DNA from: Pseudomonas oleovorans subsp. oleovorans
GTDB taxonomy: Bacteria; Pseudomonadota; Gammaproteobacteria; Pseudomonadales; Pseudomonadaceae
Reading direction: 5' to 3'
DNA: 64,000 nt
Assembly (NCBI RefSeq): GCF_002197815.1
Contig: NZ_NIUB01000023.1
Coordinates: 1 to 64,000, forward strand
Part shown: positions 1 through 9,868 of the stretch, piece after piece
Numbering within the stretch: the stretch's first letter is position 1
How the letters are laid out: every line of letters starts with the position of its first letter
Translations under genes and position numbers: made by a program
Notes under the pieces: model-generated
What the model was told of the DNA's origin: nothing
Seen by the model: the letters and a program-made list of their open reading frames with translations, nothing else
Database searches by the model: none

Positions 1-127
1 CGCTTGGACTGGTGTCAATACTGGATACGATCACTCGGCTTAGCCGTATGGCCTGAACCGCCGTATACGGAACCGTACGTACGGTGGTGTGAGAGGACGG
101 CGGGGGCGACCCCGCCTCCTACTCGAT
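1..127 (+). mobile_element. Group II intron, 3' end (domains V and VI)
   Basis: Only the tail of the intron is inside the window. Bases 57-65 pair with 80-88 (ACCGCCGTA with TACGGTGGT, one G-U pair), 66-69 pair with 74-77 around the loop GAAC, and 78-79 (CG) form the two-base bulge: this is the catalytic domain V fold. A GC hairpin (100-106 with 110-116) followed by an unpaired A at 121 fits domain VI with its branch-point adenosine. The sequence CTACTCGAT ending at 127 is a usual intron 3' terminus, so the 3' exon should begin at 128. The reverse transcriptase/maturase gene would lie left of the window. Class cannot be assigned from this fragment. The call rests on recognised secondary structure rather than on a search. 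Confidence 0.85.
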
Positions 128-352
128 CCTGTGGTTCCTGATAGCCCTTGGGCTTGTGTCTGCGCAGGTCGGTTGGCGTAGCTATTGGTCGCGCATTTTT
201 TTGCGCAACTCGCTCACCTGCGACTTACGTCACATAACACCTCGGTTTAGACTGCGCCGTTGCTGTGGAACTGACTCATCCATCAGCTTTTGGGTGGATG
301 TGGGGACATGGGATTCGGGCATCCTCCGTTCGTCATTCGCCCAGAGGCTCGC

Positions 353-1567
353 ATGACCGCTTCAGTTGATTGTGTGGAAGTCCTGATTGCCGAGGCGGAT
401 CCCTGGACGGCCAACCTGTTGCAGCAGCTGGTACTCGACGTGTGTGGCGATGCCCGTGTACTGCAGGTCAGCGATGGTCAGGCAGCTCTGGCGCGTTGCA
501 AGCGGCGCTTGCCCGATCTGGTGATCGCCGATGGCGAGCTGCCGGGGCTCGACGGCCTGGAGCTGCTGCGCCAGTTGCGCCGTCACCCGCGTACACCGGC
601 GCTGCCGTTCGTGCTCATCAGTGGTCGCCTTGATGCCAGCAGCGTGCGCGCCGCGCGGCCGCTGGCGCCCAGTGCCTATCTGGCCAAGCCCTTCAATGCC
701 GAGAGTCTGCGTCAGCGTCTGCGCACATTGTTGCCCGCGCCTGCGGCCGCGGTGGCGGTGCGTCAGCCGCTGTTGCTCAGCGAGCTGCGTGACTATCTCG
801 ATACGGTGCGCGAAGAGGGGCAGGGCGCGCCGCTGCTCAGCGATGTACGCAATGCCGTGAGTCAGGGGCTGCAGGCCGGCGAGCAGGACCTAGGCGAGCT
901 GGAGGCGGTGTTCGGCAGCGACCCGCAGATCACCGCGCTGCTGATTGCCGCAGCCAGCACCGCCGCGCAGCATCAGGGTGTGCCTTGTCATACCCTGACC
1001 CAGGCGCTGCAGCGCCTGGGTGTGGCGCGCACGCTGAATCTGGTGCTGGGCCTGGCGCTGCAGCGTAATGCTCAGTTGCGTGACCCACGCCTGGCAGAAT
1101 TGGCTACGCATACCTGGCAGCAGGCGCGACGCAGCGCCGAGCTGGCGCGTTGGCTGGCGCTCGAACTGAAGCTGGACGCCGAGCTCTGTTACACCGCCGG
1201 TCTGCTGCACAATCTGGGCGAACTGGCCCTGCTGCGCAGCCTGCAGGACTGGCTGGAAGCGGGTGGTGAGCTGAGCAATGAGCAGATCGCCGATGCGATG
1301 CTGCGCCGCTCGGCGAGCTTCGGTTCGGCCCTACGTATCCGCTGGCGATTGCCGTTCGGCCTGCGAGAACTGATCGCAGCGCTCTATGGTCTGGGCAGCG
1401 GCGTGTTCTCGCGCGAGGCGCTGGTGCTCAACCTCACTGGTCTGTTGCTGGCTCTGCCGAACAACGAGCAGCCAGCCAGCCTGGTCGAAGCGCGCTGCGT
1501 GCGCATGTTGCGCTTGGACACGGCGCTGCTCAAGCGCCTGCCGGTGGCGCTCTATCAGGCTTCCTGA
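353..1567 (+). CDS. Response regulator with HDOD output domain
   Basis: A 404-residue cytoplasmic protein. Residues about 8-122 form a receiver domain: acidic pocket E14/D16, phospho-acceptor D60 (VIADGELPG) and conserved K112 (LAKPF). Residues about 150-355 form an HDOD domain, a relative of HD-GYP that usually lacks hydrolase residues and acts as a signalling or scaffold module. I chose the ATG at 353 because AGAGG precedes it and the receiver begins right after; an upstream in-frame ATG at 290 would add 21 residues unlike the family. The gene starts 225 bp after the intron 3' splice site and ends by overlapping, tail to tail, the last 13 bases of the c-di-GMP gene on the other strand. No histidine kinase is adjacent, so its partner is unknown. 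Confidence 0.85.
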   Translation: MTASVDCVEVLIAEADPWTANLLQQLVLDVCGDARVLQVSDGQAALARCKRRLPDLVIADGELPGLDGLELLRQLRRHPRTPALPFVLISGRLDASSVRAARPLAPSAYLAKPFNAESLRQRLRTLLPAPAAAVAVRQPLLLSELRDYLDTVREEGQGAPLLSDVRNAVSQGLQAGEQDLGELEAVFGSDPQITALLIAAASTAAQHQGVPCHTLTQALQRLGVARTLNLVLGLALQRNAQLRDPRLAELATHTWQQARRSAELARWLALELKLDAELCYTAGLLHNLGELALLRSLQDWLEAGGELSNEQIADAMLRRSASFGSALRIRWRLPFGLRELIAALYGLGSGVFSREALVLNLTGLLLALPNNEQPASLVEARCVRMLRLDTALLKRLPVALYQAS

Positions 1568-4436
1568 GTGTCGTGGCGACGCGCGTCGTCGGCCAGTTGC
1601 CGCAAGGGCTGCGGGCGGCCAACGAAGTAGCCTTGGGCGTAGTCGATGCCGAGGCGGCGCAGGCAGTCCAGGCTGGCCTGGGTCTCGACGAATTCGGCGA
1701 CGGTGAGCAGGCCCAATTGCCCGGCAATCTGTCGCATCGAGCCGACCATGGCCTGGTTGATCGGGTCGTTCTCGATGCCACTGATGAAGCTGCCGTCGAT
1801 CTTGAGAATATCCAGCGGCAAGTGACGCAGATAAGCGTAGGAGGCGAAGCCGCTGCCAAAGTCATCCAGGGCGACTTTCAGCCCCTTGCTGCGTAGCTCC
1901 TCGATCCACTGCGCAGAGACGCCTAGCTCACCCAGAGCGACCATTTCGGTCACTTCGATGCAGAATTTTCCGGGCGGTAGGCCGTGCTGCTGCAGCTCAT
2001 TCTGCAGCAAACGGTGGAAGTCGGAATCGAGCAGAGAGTTGGCGCTGAGGTTGACGTTGACCTGAGCCAGTTGCGCCAGGTGCCGCGGGTTGGCGGCCAG
2101 CCAGGCGCACAGATACTGGACGACCCAGCGGTCGATGGCGCCGAGAAAGTCATAACGCGCCGCTGCATCGAGAAATTGTGCCGGGCTGATCCACTCGCCG
2201 CTCTGCGGATCGCGGTAGCGCAGCAGCACTTCGTAGTGCAGGCCGGCGGTGGCACTCTGCAGCGCTTGTACGGGTTGGAAGAACAGCTCGAAATGACCGC
2301 GTTCGCAGGCCTCGCGCAGGCGGGTAATCCATTGCAGTTGGCGTTGATGTCGCTGAGCAGCGCGCCGTCTTCCGGGTTGAACTGGCACACGCGGTTGCGG
2401 CCCTGGTGCTTGGCCAGTTGGCTGGCGCTGCTGGCCCAGGTCAGTGCGGTCTCCCAGTCGCGCACGCCAGAGCCAAGGGCGAGCAGGCCGATGCTGGTGT
2501 GGAGACGGAAGGGGCGCCCCTGCCAGGTGAAAACGAACTGCTCGACGGCGCGGCGCAACTGCTCGGCCTGGCTCAGCGCAGCTTCGTCATCGACTTCACG
2601 AAGGAGAATGGCGAACTCGTCACCGCCGACGCGGGCCAGCTCGGCATGTCGCGGCAACTGGTGCGCGAGCTGGGTTGCCAATTGCCTGAGCAACTGGTCA
2701 CCGGCGGAATGACCACAGAGGTCGTTGACCTGCTTGAAGCGATCCAGCCCCAGTAACAGCAGGTGGCTGAAGCGCCGTTTGGCTGCGCCGCTGAGCGTTT
2801 CCGAGAGCAGTCTTTCCAGCTCGCGGCGGTTGAGCAGGCCGGTCAGGGCGTCGTGGGCGGCGAGCTGTTGCAGGCGTTCTTCCAGTGCGCGGCGCTCGCT
2901 GAGGTCGACCACTATGCCTTCGATGAATTCCTGATGCGGACGCAGGTGCAGCGACAGGTAGACCCAGCGTGGCCGCTGTTCGAGGTCGTACAGCTGGCAC
3001 TCGCAGCTGACTGCGCCAGCCTGCACGTCGAGTTGCAACAGCAGCCAGCGCCACTGGGTTTCGCCCACCAGACTCTGCAGTGACAGCTGGCTGAGATCGT
3101 CCGGCAGGGTCTCGCTACCGAGCAGACGCGCCAGGCTCGGGTTGGCGTCCAGCAGTTGGCCGTCGCGATGGCAGCGGAAGATGCCTTCGCCGCTGTGGCG
3201 AAACAGCGCCTGGTATTGCTCCAGATTATCGATGGCCTGCGCCTGGCTGCTCAGCAGCACGCGGCGTACGCGTTCCAGCTGCTTGTCGAGCAGGGCGCCG
3301 AACAGCAGCATGCTCAGCGCCGGCAGGTAGGCATACAGCGCATAGAAGCCAGCAGGTAGCGGAATCAGCCCGGCGCGGCTCAGCGGCACCAGCAGCATCA
3401 GCACCAGCGCAGCACTCCAGCACAGCAGATAGCCCGGTGCATAAGGGCGGCGCTGATAGACGCCGAGGATCATCAGCAGCAACTGATACAGCCCGGTGGC
3501 CAGCGTCAGCAGGTTGAGGGTCTGGTAGGCGTGGGGATGGTCGATGAAGACGCCGCCGATGCAGACCAGCAAGGTGGCACCGAACAGGGCATCGCGCAGC
3601 CAGCGCAGACGTCCCAGCTGCAGGCCCAGGGCGCTGGCGATGAACAGCGAGCTGAAGATCATCATCCCGGCGGTGGGTAGATTGATCAGCAATTTGGGCA
3701 GCAGCGTCCACTGCGGCCAGAGCAGGCCGGCAATGTTGTACAGGCTGGTGTTGTACAGCGCTACGCACAACGAGGTGAGGCTGAGGTAGGCCAGCTGCGC
3801 CTCGCGCAGGGTGCTGAACTTGACCAGATAGAACAGTGCCAGCGCCAGCAGGGCGCCGATCAGCAGGCCGCTCTGTAGCCAGCTGTAGGCGATCAGTTGT
3901 TGGCCCTGTTCGGCGCCGACCACCTGCAGCGGCAGGTTGATCGCCGAATGACTCTGCACGCGCAGCAGCAGGCTGTGCGGGCCATCGCCCAAGCGCGGCA
4001 GGTTGAGCAGAAACTGTGGATAGGGCTCGCCACGTTCGGCGAATGGACGTTTTGCGCCGCTGTACAGCGGGCCGAGCGACTGCTCGCCATCGAACAGCCA
4101 GACCTCCAGATCATCGAGGAAGGTCTGGCCGATGATCAGTTGCAGGCGTTCGGCTGGCGGTGTCTGCAATTGCACGGCGAGCCACCAGGCGCTGCGTGTA
4201 TAGCCGATGCGGGCGGTACCCTGAACCTGGCGGCCCTCTTGCGCGATGCGCTGCAGTACCTCGCTGGCGCTCAGCTGGCCGCTGGGGTCTTCCAGCAGCA
4301 GGCTGTGCTCGATGCTCAGCGGCGTGGCCAGATCGGCAGCGCTGAGCTTGAGTAACGGCAACGCACTGGTCGCCCAGGCCGGCACGACGCAGGCCAGGCA
4401 AAGCAGCAAGATCAGTGAGCGAAGCGGTCGAAGCAT
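1555..4436 (-). pseudogene. 7TMR-DISM/PAS/GGDEF/EAL membrane protein, frameshifted
   Basis: Two overlapping frames make up one protein. The upstream frame (4436 down to 1950) begins with a signal peptide, then a periplasmic DISMED2 domain, seven membrane segments (about residues 185-390), a PAS domain and a GGDEF domain with an intact RVGGDEF motif. Around 2343 the frame is lost just before the EAL domain; the phase that ends at 1555 continues with LQWITRLREACERG, an EVLLRY version of the EAL motif, DDFGSG and KIDGSF. One missing base near AACGCC would restore LLSDIN-RQLQWITRL. As written, translation gives an active-looking cyclase with a nonsense tail and a separate EAL fragment starting at or before 2388. 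It may be a real mutation, a phase-variation event or a sequencing error; nothing here points to programmed frameshifting (no slippery run). Confidence 0.8.
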
Positions 4437-4804
4437 CCTGGGCGCCTCATGGCTACTACGAGGGCGCCGAAGTCCGGTGGACGCTGTCAGGTCTGAGGAG
4501 CGGTCGCGCGCAGAGCCATTCTAGCCGACTACTGGCGCGATGATTGCGCTGCGAGTCTCATCCGTCTGGATCGCGCGACGAATGACGACTTACAGCACGT
4601 CACAAGTTTCTTGCGGTCAACGGTTGCGGTTACGCAGGTGTAACGACACTCTCTTTGCCCGAGTGTGACTTTGCTGAGTCGTGGCAGGCGTCAGAGTCCG
4701 CAGAATGGTCTGCCCTGCTGCACGAGCATGAATTGGACTATCGAGCTTTCAAACGCTGTGCCGGCCAAGTGCCGAGCCAGTTCCGCGACGGATGCAATTA
4801 ACGC
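4437..4804. other. Intergenic region with an unassigned open frame
   Basis: This 368-bp gap separates the divergent c-di-GMP gene and flavoprotein gene, so it must hold both promoters. On the plus strand a frame with protein-like composition runs without stops from about 4595 to the TAA at 4799-4801 (it includes EWSALLHEHELDYRAF), but it has no ATG or GTG with a ribosome-binding site. It could be a decayed gene or chance. I see no RNA gene. Confidence 0.35.
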
Positions 4805-5881
4805 ATGACCCAGTACGATCTGATTCTGGCCGGGGCCGGCCATGCCCACCTTGGCGTGTTGCGCCGCTGGGCGCTGGTGGAGCGTCCGCCAGGCCGCATT
4901 GGTTTGCTCAGCCCTGGCCCGGAAGCCTGGTACGCCGGTATGTTGCCGGGGCTGATCAGCGGCCGTTTCAGCCCGGCAGACTGCCGCGTGGAGCTGCAGC
5001 CGCTGTGCCGGGCGGCCAAGGTCGAGCTGATCGAGGGCGAGATCGCGTCGCTCGATGCCGATGCGCGCATCCTGCAGCTCGCAGACGGCCGAAGCCTGCA
5101 GAGTGAGTGGCTGTCGCTCAACGTCGGTGCCGGTATGGCCATTCCACCGCAGCAGGGCGAAGGGATGCAGGTGTTGGCCGCCAGGCCCATCGAGCGGATG
5201 CTCGAAGGCTGGCAGCAATGGCAGGCCGAGCCACGGCGCATGGCGATTCTCGGTGGCGGGGCTGGTGGTGTGGAGCTGGCCCTGGCGCTGGCCGGCAAGG
5301 TACCGGCGCTGGCGCTGTTCTGCGGCGGAACCCTGCTCGACGGGCTGGGGCCGGGGCTGCGGCTGCGCGCACTGGGGCATCTGCGTCAGCGCGGCGTGCA
5401 GGTGCGCGAGCATTGCCCGATCGGCCGAATCGAGGATGACTGGCTGCTCAGTGGTGACGAGCCGGTATGGCGCGGGCGGCGCCTGCTACTGGCTAGCGGT
5501 GCGCGTCCCTGGCCGTGGCTGACGGCGAGCCAACTGGCCAGCGACGCAGCCGGATTCATCGCCATTCGTCCGACCCTGCAGTGCGAGTCCCATGCGCAAA
5601 TCTTTGCCGTCGGCGATTGCGCCAGCCTCGACGGCATGCGCCGTAGTGGGCGTTTCGCAGTGCGTCAGGCGCCAGTACTCAGCGCCAATCTGCAGGCCGC
5701 GCTGCAGGGGCGCCCGCTGCGCCAGTATCGGGCGCAATGGCAGAGCCTGGCCCTGCTCGCCACCGGTGATGGCGGGGCGCTGTTCGGTTGGCACGACTGG
5801 AGCGCCGGCGGGCAGTTGTACGGGCATTGCAAGGACTGGCTGGACCGGCGCTTCGTCAAGCGCCATCGCATGGTGGGGTAG
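4805..5881 (+). CDS. NDH-2-like FAD/NAD(P) oxidoreductase
   Basis: A 358-residue flavoprotein of the pyridine-nucleotide-disulfide oxidoreductase fold, in the subgroup related to type II NADH dehydrogenases and to the N-terminal part of some selenide-water-dikinase fusions. An FAD-binding Rossmann motif (GAGHAH) lies at residues 10-15, an NAD(P)-binding motif (GGGAGGVE) near 155, and the second FAD motif (IFAVGDCA) near 265. There is no redox-active CxxxxC pair, which argues against a disulfide reductase. The C-terminus (DWLDRRFVKRH) is basic and could touch the membrane, as in NDH-2 proteins. The substrate is not evident; a quinone or other small acceptor is likely. The gene stands alone. 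Confidence 0.75.
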   Translation: MTQYDLILAGAGHAHLGVLRRWALVERPPGRIGLLSPGPEAWYAGMLPGLISGRFSPADCRVELQPLCRAAKVELIEGEIASLDADARILQLADGRSLQSEWLSLNVGAGMAIPPQQGEGMQVLAARPIERMLEGWQQWQAEPRRMAILGGGAGGVELALALAGKVPALALFCGGTLLDGLGPGLRLRALGHLRQRGVQVREHCPIGRIEDDWLLSGDEPVWRGRRLLLASGARPWPWLTASQLASDAAGFIAIRPTLQCESHAQIFAVGDCASLDGMRRSGRFAVRQAPVLSANLQAALQGRPLRQYRAQWQSLALLATGDGGALFGWHDWSAGGQLYGHCKDWLDRRFVKRHRMVG

Positions 5882-6247
5882 CAGGCCTGAAAACCCGGGC
5901 TACGGATGCACGGATGCACGGATGCTCGGATGCAGGAGGCCAGAGCCGAGGTGGTTTTTCAACAGCCTGCTAATGCCACTGAGTTAAGTGTCGATACAGC
6001 GAGTGTGTAGGTGCTGCGCCCTGTGCGGATTTTCTGCGAAAGGCAGCTATGGAAGCCTTGTTGAGCCTGATGGGGCACTGCCTAAATTCATGGCAGCTTG
6101 CTACCAAAGTTTTATGGTGCTGGCGCGTCCAAGCTGCTCGAATCCCGGTCATCGTGCCCGGCCTGCACACGCTTATTTTTCGTCGGGCCTGTCGTACACG
6201 TAGCCTGCTGCCCAGGTTGCGTGGGATATTCAAGGAGAGAACCCGCC
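5882..6247. other. Intergenic region with small repeats
   Basis: It contains four tandem copies of an 8-mer (CGGATGCA, third copy CGGATGCT) at 5903-5934 and one copy of the dispersed motif TTTTTCAACAGCCTGCTA at 5955-5972. That motif recurs at 48828, 49000, 58341 and 60409. Reading the minus strand, a short frame next to the motif ends near 5973 and could be a relic of an insertion sequence, but I cannot support a family. The strong AAGGAGAG at 6232-6239 belongs to the following chemoreceptor gene. Confidence 0.5.
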
Positions 6248-7879
6248 GTGACCCCGTCCGTCTACAGCGCCTCGCCGCGCGCCAGAACAAGAACTCTGAG
6301 GTCGGTCATGCAAGCTGCCTTTGTCCGTTCACCGATCGCTTTCGTATTGCATGCCGTTGGCCTTGCCGGGCTGATGCTCGTCTACCAGCAGATGCAGTTG
6401 CCGCTCTACGTGAGCGTGCCGTCCTATCTGTTGCTGGCGTTATGGCCCTGGCTGGGACCATGGCAGCGTCGCGACGACAGTTCGCCCGCCGCGCAGCAAG
6501 TCGCCAGCACTGACTTCGTCGAGCTCAGCCGCGGGCTGTCGCGTCACACCTGCCACAACGCGCTGTCCGCAGCCAAGGTGGCCCATGCGGTCAAGCATCT
6601 GGCCGCTCGCCTGCAATCGCAGCTGACGGCGGTGCAGCAGGTCAGCCAGGCTGCTGAGGCCATCACCCACACCGAGCAGGACAGCGCCGCTCGTGCCGAG
6701 CAGACCCTGGCCGCGGCCCGCCATGTGCGTGATGCCAGCGCCAACGGTCAGGCCGAACTCAATCAGGCCATCGAACGCATGCAGCAGCTCAGCGCCCAGA
6801 CCCTGGCCAGTCGCGAGCTGATCGATGGTCTCGGTAGCCGTACCGAACAGATCGAGCAGGTCACCCAGGTGATCCAGTCCATCGCCAGTCAGACCAATCT
6901 GCTGGCGCTCAACGCGGCCATCGAGGCTGCCCGCGCCGGCGAGATGGGCCGCGGTTTTGCCGTGGTCGCCGACGAGGTGCGCAACCTTGCCGCGCGTACC
7001 GCCAGTGCCACCGAGGAAGTCAGCCAGATGGTCGCTGACATCCGCCAGCAGAGCGCGGCGGTGGTCGCTCATATCCAGCGCCAGAGTGTCGAGCTGGAGC
7101 AGGCCGCGCAGCAGATCGAGACGGCCGGCAGCCACCTGCACGGCATCGCCGGCCAGGCCGAGGAAGTCGAGCAGCAGGTGGCGCAGATCAGCGCCGGCAC
7201 GGCGGACAACCACCAGCGCCTGGCCAGCCTCTCGGCTGCCGCCCTGCAATTGCAGGACGATGTGCAAGGTAGCGAAGGGCAGACGCGGCAACTGGCAGAC
7301 GCAGCCGAACAACTGGTGGGCCAGGCCGAGACGGTTAGCGAGCAGCTCGCCGAAGTGGGTCTGGATGATTACCACCAGCGTGCCTATGACCTGGCCCGTG
7401 AAGGTGCCGCCGCCATCGCGGCCCAGTTCGAGCAGGACCTGCAGGCCGGTCGCATCGGCCTCGACGATCTGTTCGACCGTCGCTACCAACCAATCGCCGG
7501 CACCCAACCGCAGAAGTACCGCACCCGCTTTGACCAGTACGCCGACCAGGTGTTGCCGGCGTTGCAGGAGCCCTTGCTCAAGCGCCATGAAGGGCTGGTG
7601 TTCGCCATTTCCACCACCCCGGAAGGCTACGTGCCGACCCATAACGCTGCGTTCAACCACCCGCCCAGCGGCGACCCGGCCGTCGATGCCACCCGCAGCC
7701 GCGGTAAGCGCCTGTTCAATGACCGCACCGGCATTCGTTGCGGCAGCCACAGGCAGGCGCTGCTGCTGCAGACCTACATGCGCGATACCGGCGAGCTGAT
7801 GCATGACCTGTCGGTGCCAATCATGGTGCAGGGCAAGCATTGGGGTGGTTTGCGCCTGGGCTATCGGCCGGAGCCGTAG
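6248..7879 (+). CDS. Methyl-accepting chemotaxis protein with C-terminal sensor domain
   Basis: A 543-residue receptor. Two close membrane segments (about residues 27-45 and 48-66) replace the usual periplasmic loop, so it probably senses signals in the cytoplasm or membrane. The signalling hairpin is intact ([15 protein letters not shown]). After the helical bundle comes a separate domain of about 140 residues with [20 protein letters not shown] and HWGGLRLGY, a conserved Cache-like module found at the C-terminus of some Pseudomonas chemoreceptors. I prefer the GTG at 6248 because AAGGAGAG sits 8 bases before it; the ATG at 6308 is an alternative giving 523 residues. No che genes are nearby and the ligand is unknown. 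Confidence 0.85.
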   Translation: MTPSVYSASPRARTRTLRSVMQAAFVRSPIAFVLHAVGLAGLMLVYQQMQLPLYVSVPSYLLLALWPWLGPWQRRDDSSPAAQQVASTDFVELSRGLSRHTCHNALSAAKVAHAVKHLAARLQSQLTAVQQVSQAAEAITHTEQDSAARAEQTLAAARHVRDASANGQAELNQAIERMQQLSAQTLASRELIDGLGSRTEQIEQVTQVIQSIASQTNLLALNAAIEAARAGEMGRGFAVVADEVRNLAARTASATEEVSQMVADIRQQSAAVVAHIQRQSVELEQAAQQIETAGSHLHGIAGQAEEVEQQVAQISAGTADNHQRLASLSAAALQLQDDVQGSEGQTRQLADAAEQLVGQAETVSEQLAEVGLDDYHQRAYDLAREGAAAIAAQFEQDLQAGRIGLDDLFDRRYQPIAGTQPQKYRTRFDQYADQVLPALQEPLLKRHEGLVFAISTTPEGYVPTHNAAFNHPPSGDPAVDATRSRGKRLFNDRTGIRCGSHRQALLLQTYMRDTGELMHDLSVPIMVQGKHWGGLRLGYRPEP

Positions 7880-8326
7880 GATGCGTTGTGCGCACTGCTG
7901 TCTGTCGTGTGGGTAATGGTGCGCACGGCGCACCCTACGGGTCGATTTGGTTTGCATGGGCGGGATTGTTTAGCCAGCGCATAACCAAACGTATGAAAAC
8001 CCCGATTTAACGCACGTCAAACCCTGTGCGACGCTGCCAAGCCATGATCTCCCTGGCCTGCCAAGTCCATGTTCCGCTGTACCGCGCGCCTGCGCGGAGG
8101 CGCTTGTTGGAGCGGTTAAACCCGCTGCTGACGATCATCCTCGCCTTCTGGGCGCTGTGGCATTGCCGCCACGCTCGCCCGCCGGACGCCGTTACCGCCC
8201 GCTGAATACCGATGGCTGCGCCATGCCCGCAGCCGCTGCTATCACCTTGTCTGCCTGTGCAACCTGTTCACGAATCGAACGGGCCGTGCGGACACCGAGC
8301 GCCCAACTGGCGCAAGCGAGCGCAAC
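7880..8326. other. Intergenic region before the polyamine genes
   Basis: The first part holds a palindromic repeat typical of Pseudomonas (GTGCGCACGGCGCACCCTAC at 7919-7938). The rest should carry the promoter of the downstream synthetase gene. The only open frame worth listing is the small one at 8044-8205, entered separately. Confidence 0.5.
8044..8205 (+). CDS. Possible small membrane protein (53 aa)
   Basis: An ATG-started frame of 53 residues with a basic N-terminal half (RAPARRR) followed by one hydrophobic stretch (LLTIILAFWALW) and a basic tail. That layout fits a single-span small membrane protein. No clear Shine-Dalgarno sequence precedes the ATG, and I recognise no family, so the frame may be chance in GC-rich DNA. 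Confidence 0.25.
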   Translation: MISLACQVHVPLYRAPARRRLLERLNPLLTIILAFWALWHCRHARPPDAVTAR

Positions 8327-9694
8327 ATGACGACTTTCGCCCCCGTGCAGGAAGCTCAGGACTTTCTGACGAGTAACCCCGATATCGAGCTGATCGAGCT
8401 ATTCATTCTCGACGCCAATGGCGTGCCGCGCGGCAAGCTGTTGCACCGTGAGGAGCTGCTGGCGCTGTACCAGAGCGGCCGGCCGCTGCCGAGCACCATG
8501 CTCGGCCTGTCCATCCAGGGCGAGGATGTCGAGGACTCCGGCCTGGTCTGGGAGGTGGGCGATATCGACTGCCGCGCCTATCCGCTGCCCGGCAGCCTGG
8601 TGCGCCTGCCCTGGCGGCAGATGCCCACCGCCGCCGTGCAGGTGTCGATGCACCCGACCGAAGGCCTGCCGGCCACGCCGGCCGATCCGCGCCAGCTGCT
8701 GATCCGCGTGATCGAGCAGCTCGAAGCCGAGGGCTATTACCCGGTGATGGCCTGCGAGCTGGAGTTCTACCTGCTCGACCAGAAACGTGATGCCGAGGGT
8801 CGCCCACAGCCAGCGTTGGACGCCGATGGCGGCCGCCCGCGGCAGACCCAGGTCTACGGCCTGCGCGAACTGGAGCAGATCGAACCCTTCCTGCGTGATC
8901 TCTACGCCGCCTGCAAGGCGCAGGGCATTCCGGCGCGTACGGCGATTTCCGAGTACGCCCCCGGCCAGGTGGAAATTACTCTGGAGCACGGCCCGGTGCT
9001 GGCGGCGATGGATCAGGCGGTGCGCTACAAGCGCTTGGTCAAGGGGGTGGCGCACCGTCACGGCATGCAGGCCTGCTTCATGGCCAAACCGTTCGACCAC
9101 CTGGCCGGCACCGGCATGCACATGCACGTCAGCTTGGCCGATGCGCAGGGCAACAACCTCTTTGCCAGCGAGGATCCTGCCGGCACGCCGCTGCTGCGCG
9201 AGTCAGTGGGCGGCATGCTAGCCAGCCTGCTCGACTCGCTGCTGCTGTTCTGCCCCAACGCCAACTCCTACCGACGTTTCCAGGCCAACAGCTATGCGCC
9301 GCTGGCGCCAACCTGGGGTGTGGATAACCGTACCGTCAGCCTGCGCGTGCCGGGCGGGCCCGCCAATACCCGGCATGTCGAGCATCGTATCTGTGGCGCC
9401 GATGCCAACCCTTATCTGGCGGCGGCGGCGATCCTCGCCGGGATTCACCGTGGCATTCGTGACCACCTCAATCCCGGTGCGCCGATCGAAGGTAACGGTT
9501 ATGCCCAGGCCACGGAGTACCTGCCGACCCAGTGGTCGGCGGCGATCCAGGCGCTGGAGCAGTCCGAGTGGGCACGCGAAGCTTTCGGCGCGGAATTTCT
9601 CAAGGTGTATGTGGCCGTCAAGCGCGCCGAGTATCGCCAGTTCATGGGCGAGGTTGGCGAGCAGGATTGGCGTTGGTATCTGAGCAACGCTTGA
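8327..9694 (+). CDS. puuA: Gamma-glutamylpolyamine synthetase (glutamine synthetase family)
   Basis: 455 residues of the glutamine-synthetase fold. The beta-grasp half spans about 15-110 and the catalytic half about 120-450. The catalytic half has CELEFYL (metal ligands), TGMHMHVSL, RRFQANSYAP and EHRICGADANPYL. The lineage is the PuuA/SpuI/PauA type, which ligates glutamate to an amine such as putrescine, rather than assimilatory GlnA: it lacks the Tyr adenylylation segment and the partner gene is an amine-type flavin oxidase. The start has only a weak ribosome-binding site (GCGAGCG). The downstream oxidase is 174 bp away and probably belongs to the same amine-degrading pathway. Pseudomonads often carry several paralogues, so the exact amine is open. 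Confidence 0.8.
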   Translation: MTTFAPVQEAQDFLTSNPDIELIELFILDANGVPRGKLLHREELLALYQSGRPLPSTMLGLSIQGEDVEDSGLVWEVGDIDCRAYPLPGSLVRLPWRQMPTAAVQVSMHPTEGLPATPADPRQLLIRVIEQLEAEGYYPVMACELEFYLLDQKRDAEGRPQPALDADGGRPRQTQVYGLRELEQIEPFLRDLYAACKAQGIPARTAISEYAPGQVEITLEHGPVLAAMDQAVRYKRLVKGVAHRHGMQACFMAKPFDHLAGTGMHMHVSLADAQGNNLFASEDPAGTPLLRESVGGMLASLLDSLLLFCPNANSYRRFQANSYAPLAPTWGVDNRTVSLRVPGGPANTRHVEHRICGADANPYLAAAAILAGIHRGIRDHLNPGAPIEGNGYAQATEYLPTQWSAAIQALEQSEWAREAFGAEFLKVYVAVKRAEYRQFMGEVGEQDWRWYLSNA

Positions 9695-9764
9695 GGGCAT
9701 GAATTGAAAAGCTCGCGGCTAAAGCGGAGTGCCGCCCAGCCGTTCCTACGAAGCGTGCACCCCC

Positions 9765-9789
9765 TGTAGGAGCGGCTTCAGCCGCGAAT
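9765..9789. repeat. REP-type palindrome
   Basis: TGTAGGAGCGGCTTCAGCCG lies between the synthetase and the oxidase genes. The stem AGCGGCTTCAGCCGC can fold in RNA, so it may stabilise or trim the transcript between the two genes. Similar GTAGGAGC elements occur at 14701, 20803, 25761, 36159 and 40467. Confidence 0.7.
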
Positions 9790-9868
9790 TCTCCGGATTT
9801 ACTGGTGCGTACTGCCTAGGCGGCCCCGCGACACCCAACGGCGGTGCCGCCGCTACAAGGATTCTGCA

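Noticed and set aside
156..356. Short frame between the intron end and the HDOD gene
   Set aside because: No ribosome-binding site, atypical composition, and it overlaps the likely promoter and start of the regulator.
6440..7957. A 505-codon minus-strand frame opposite the chemoreceptor
   Set aside because: Opposite strand has the MCP hairpin and sensor domain; this frame has none.
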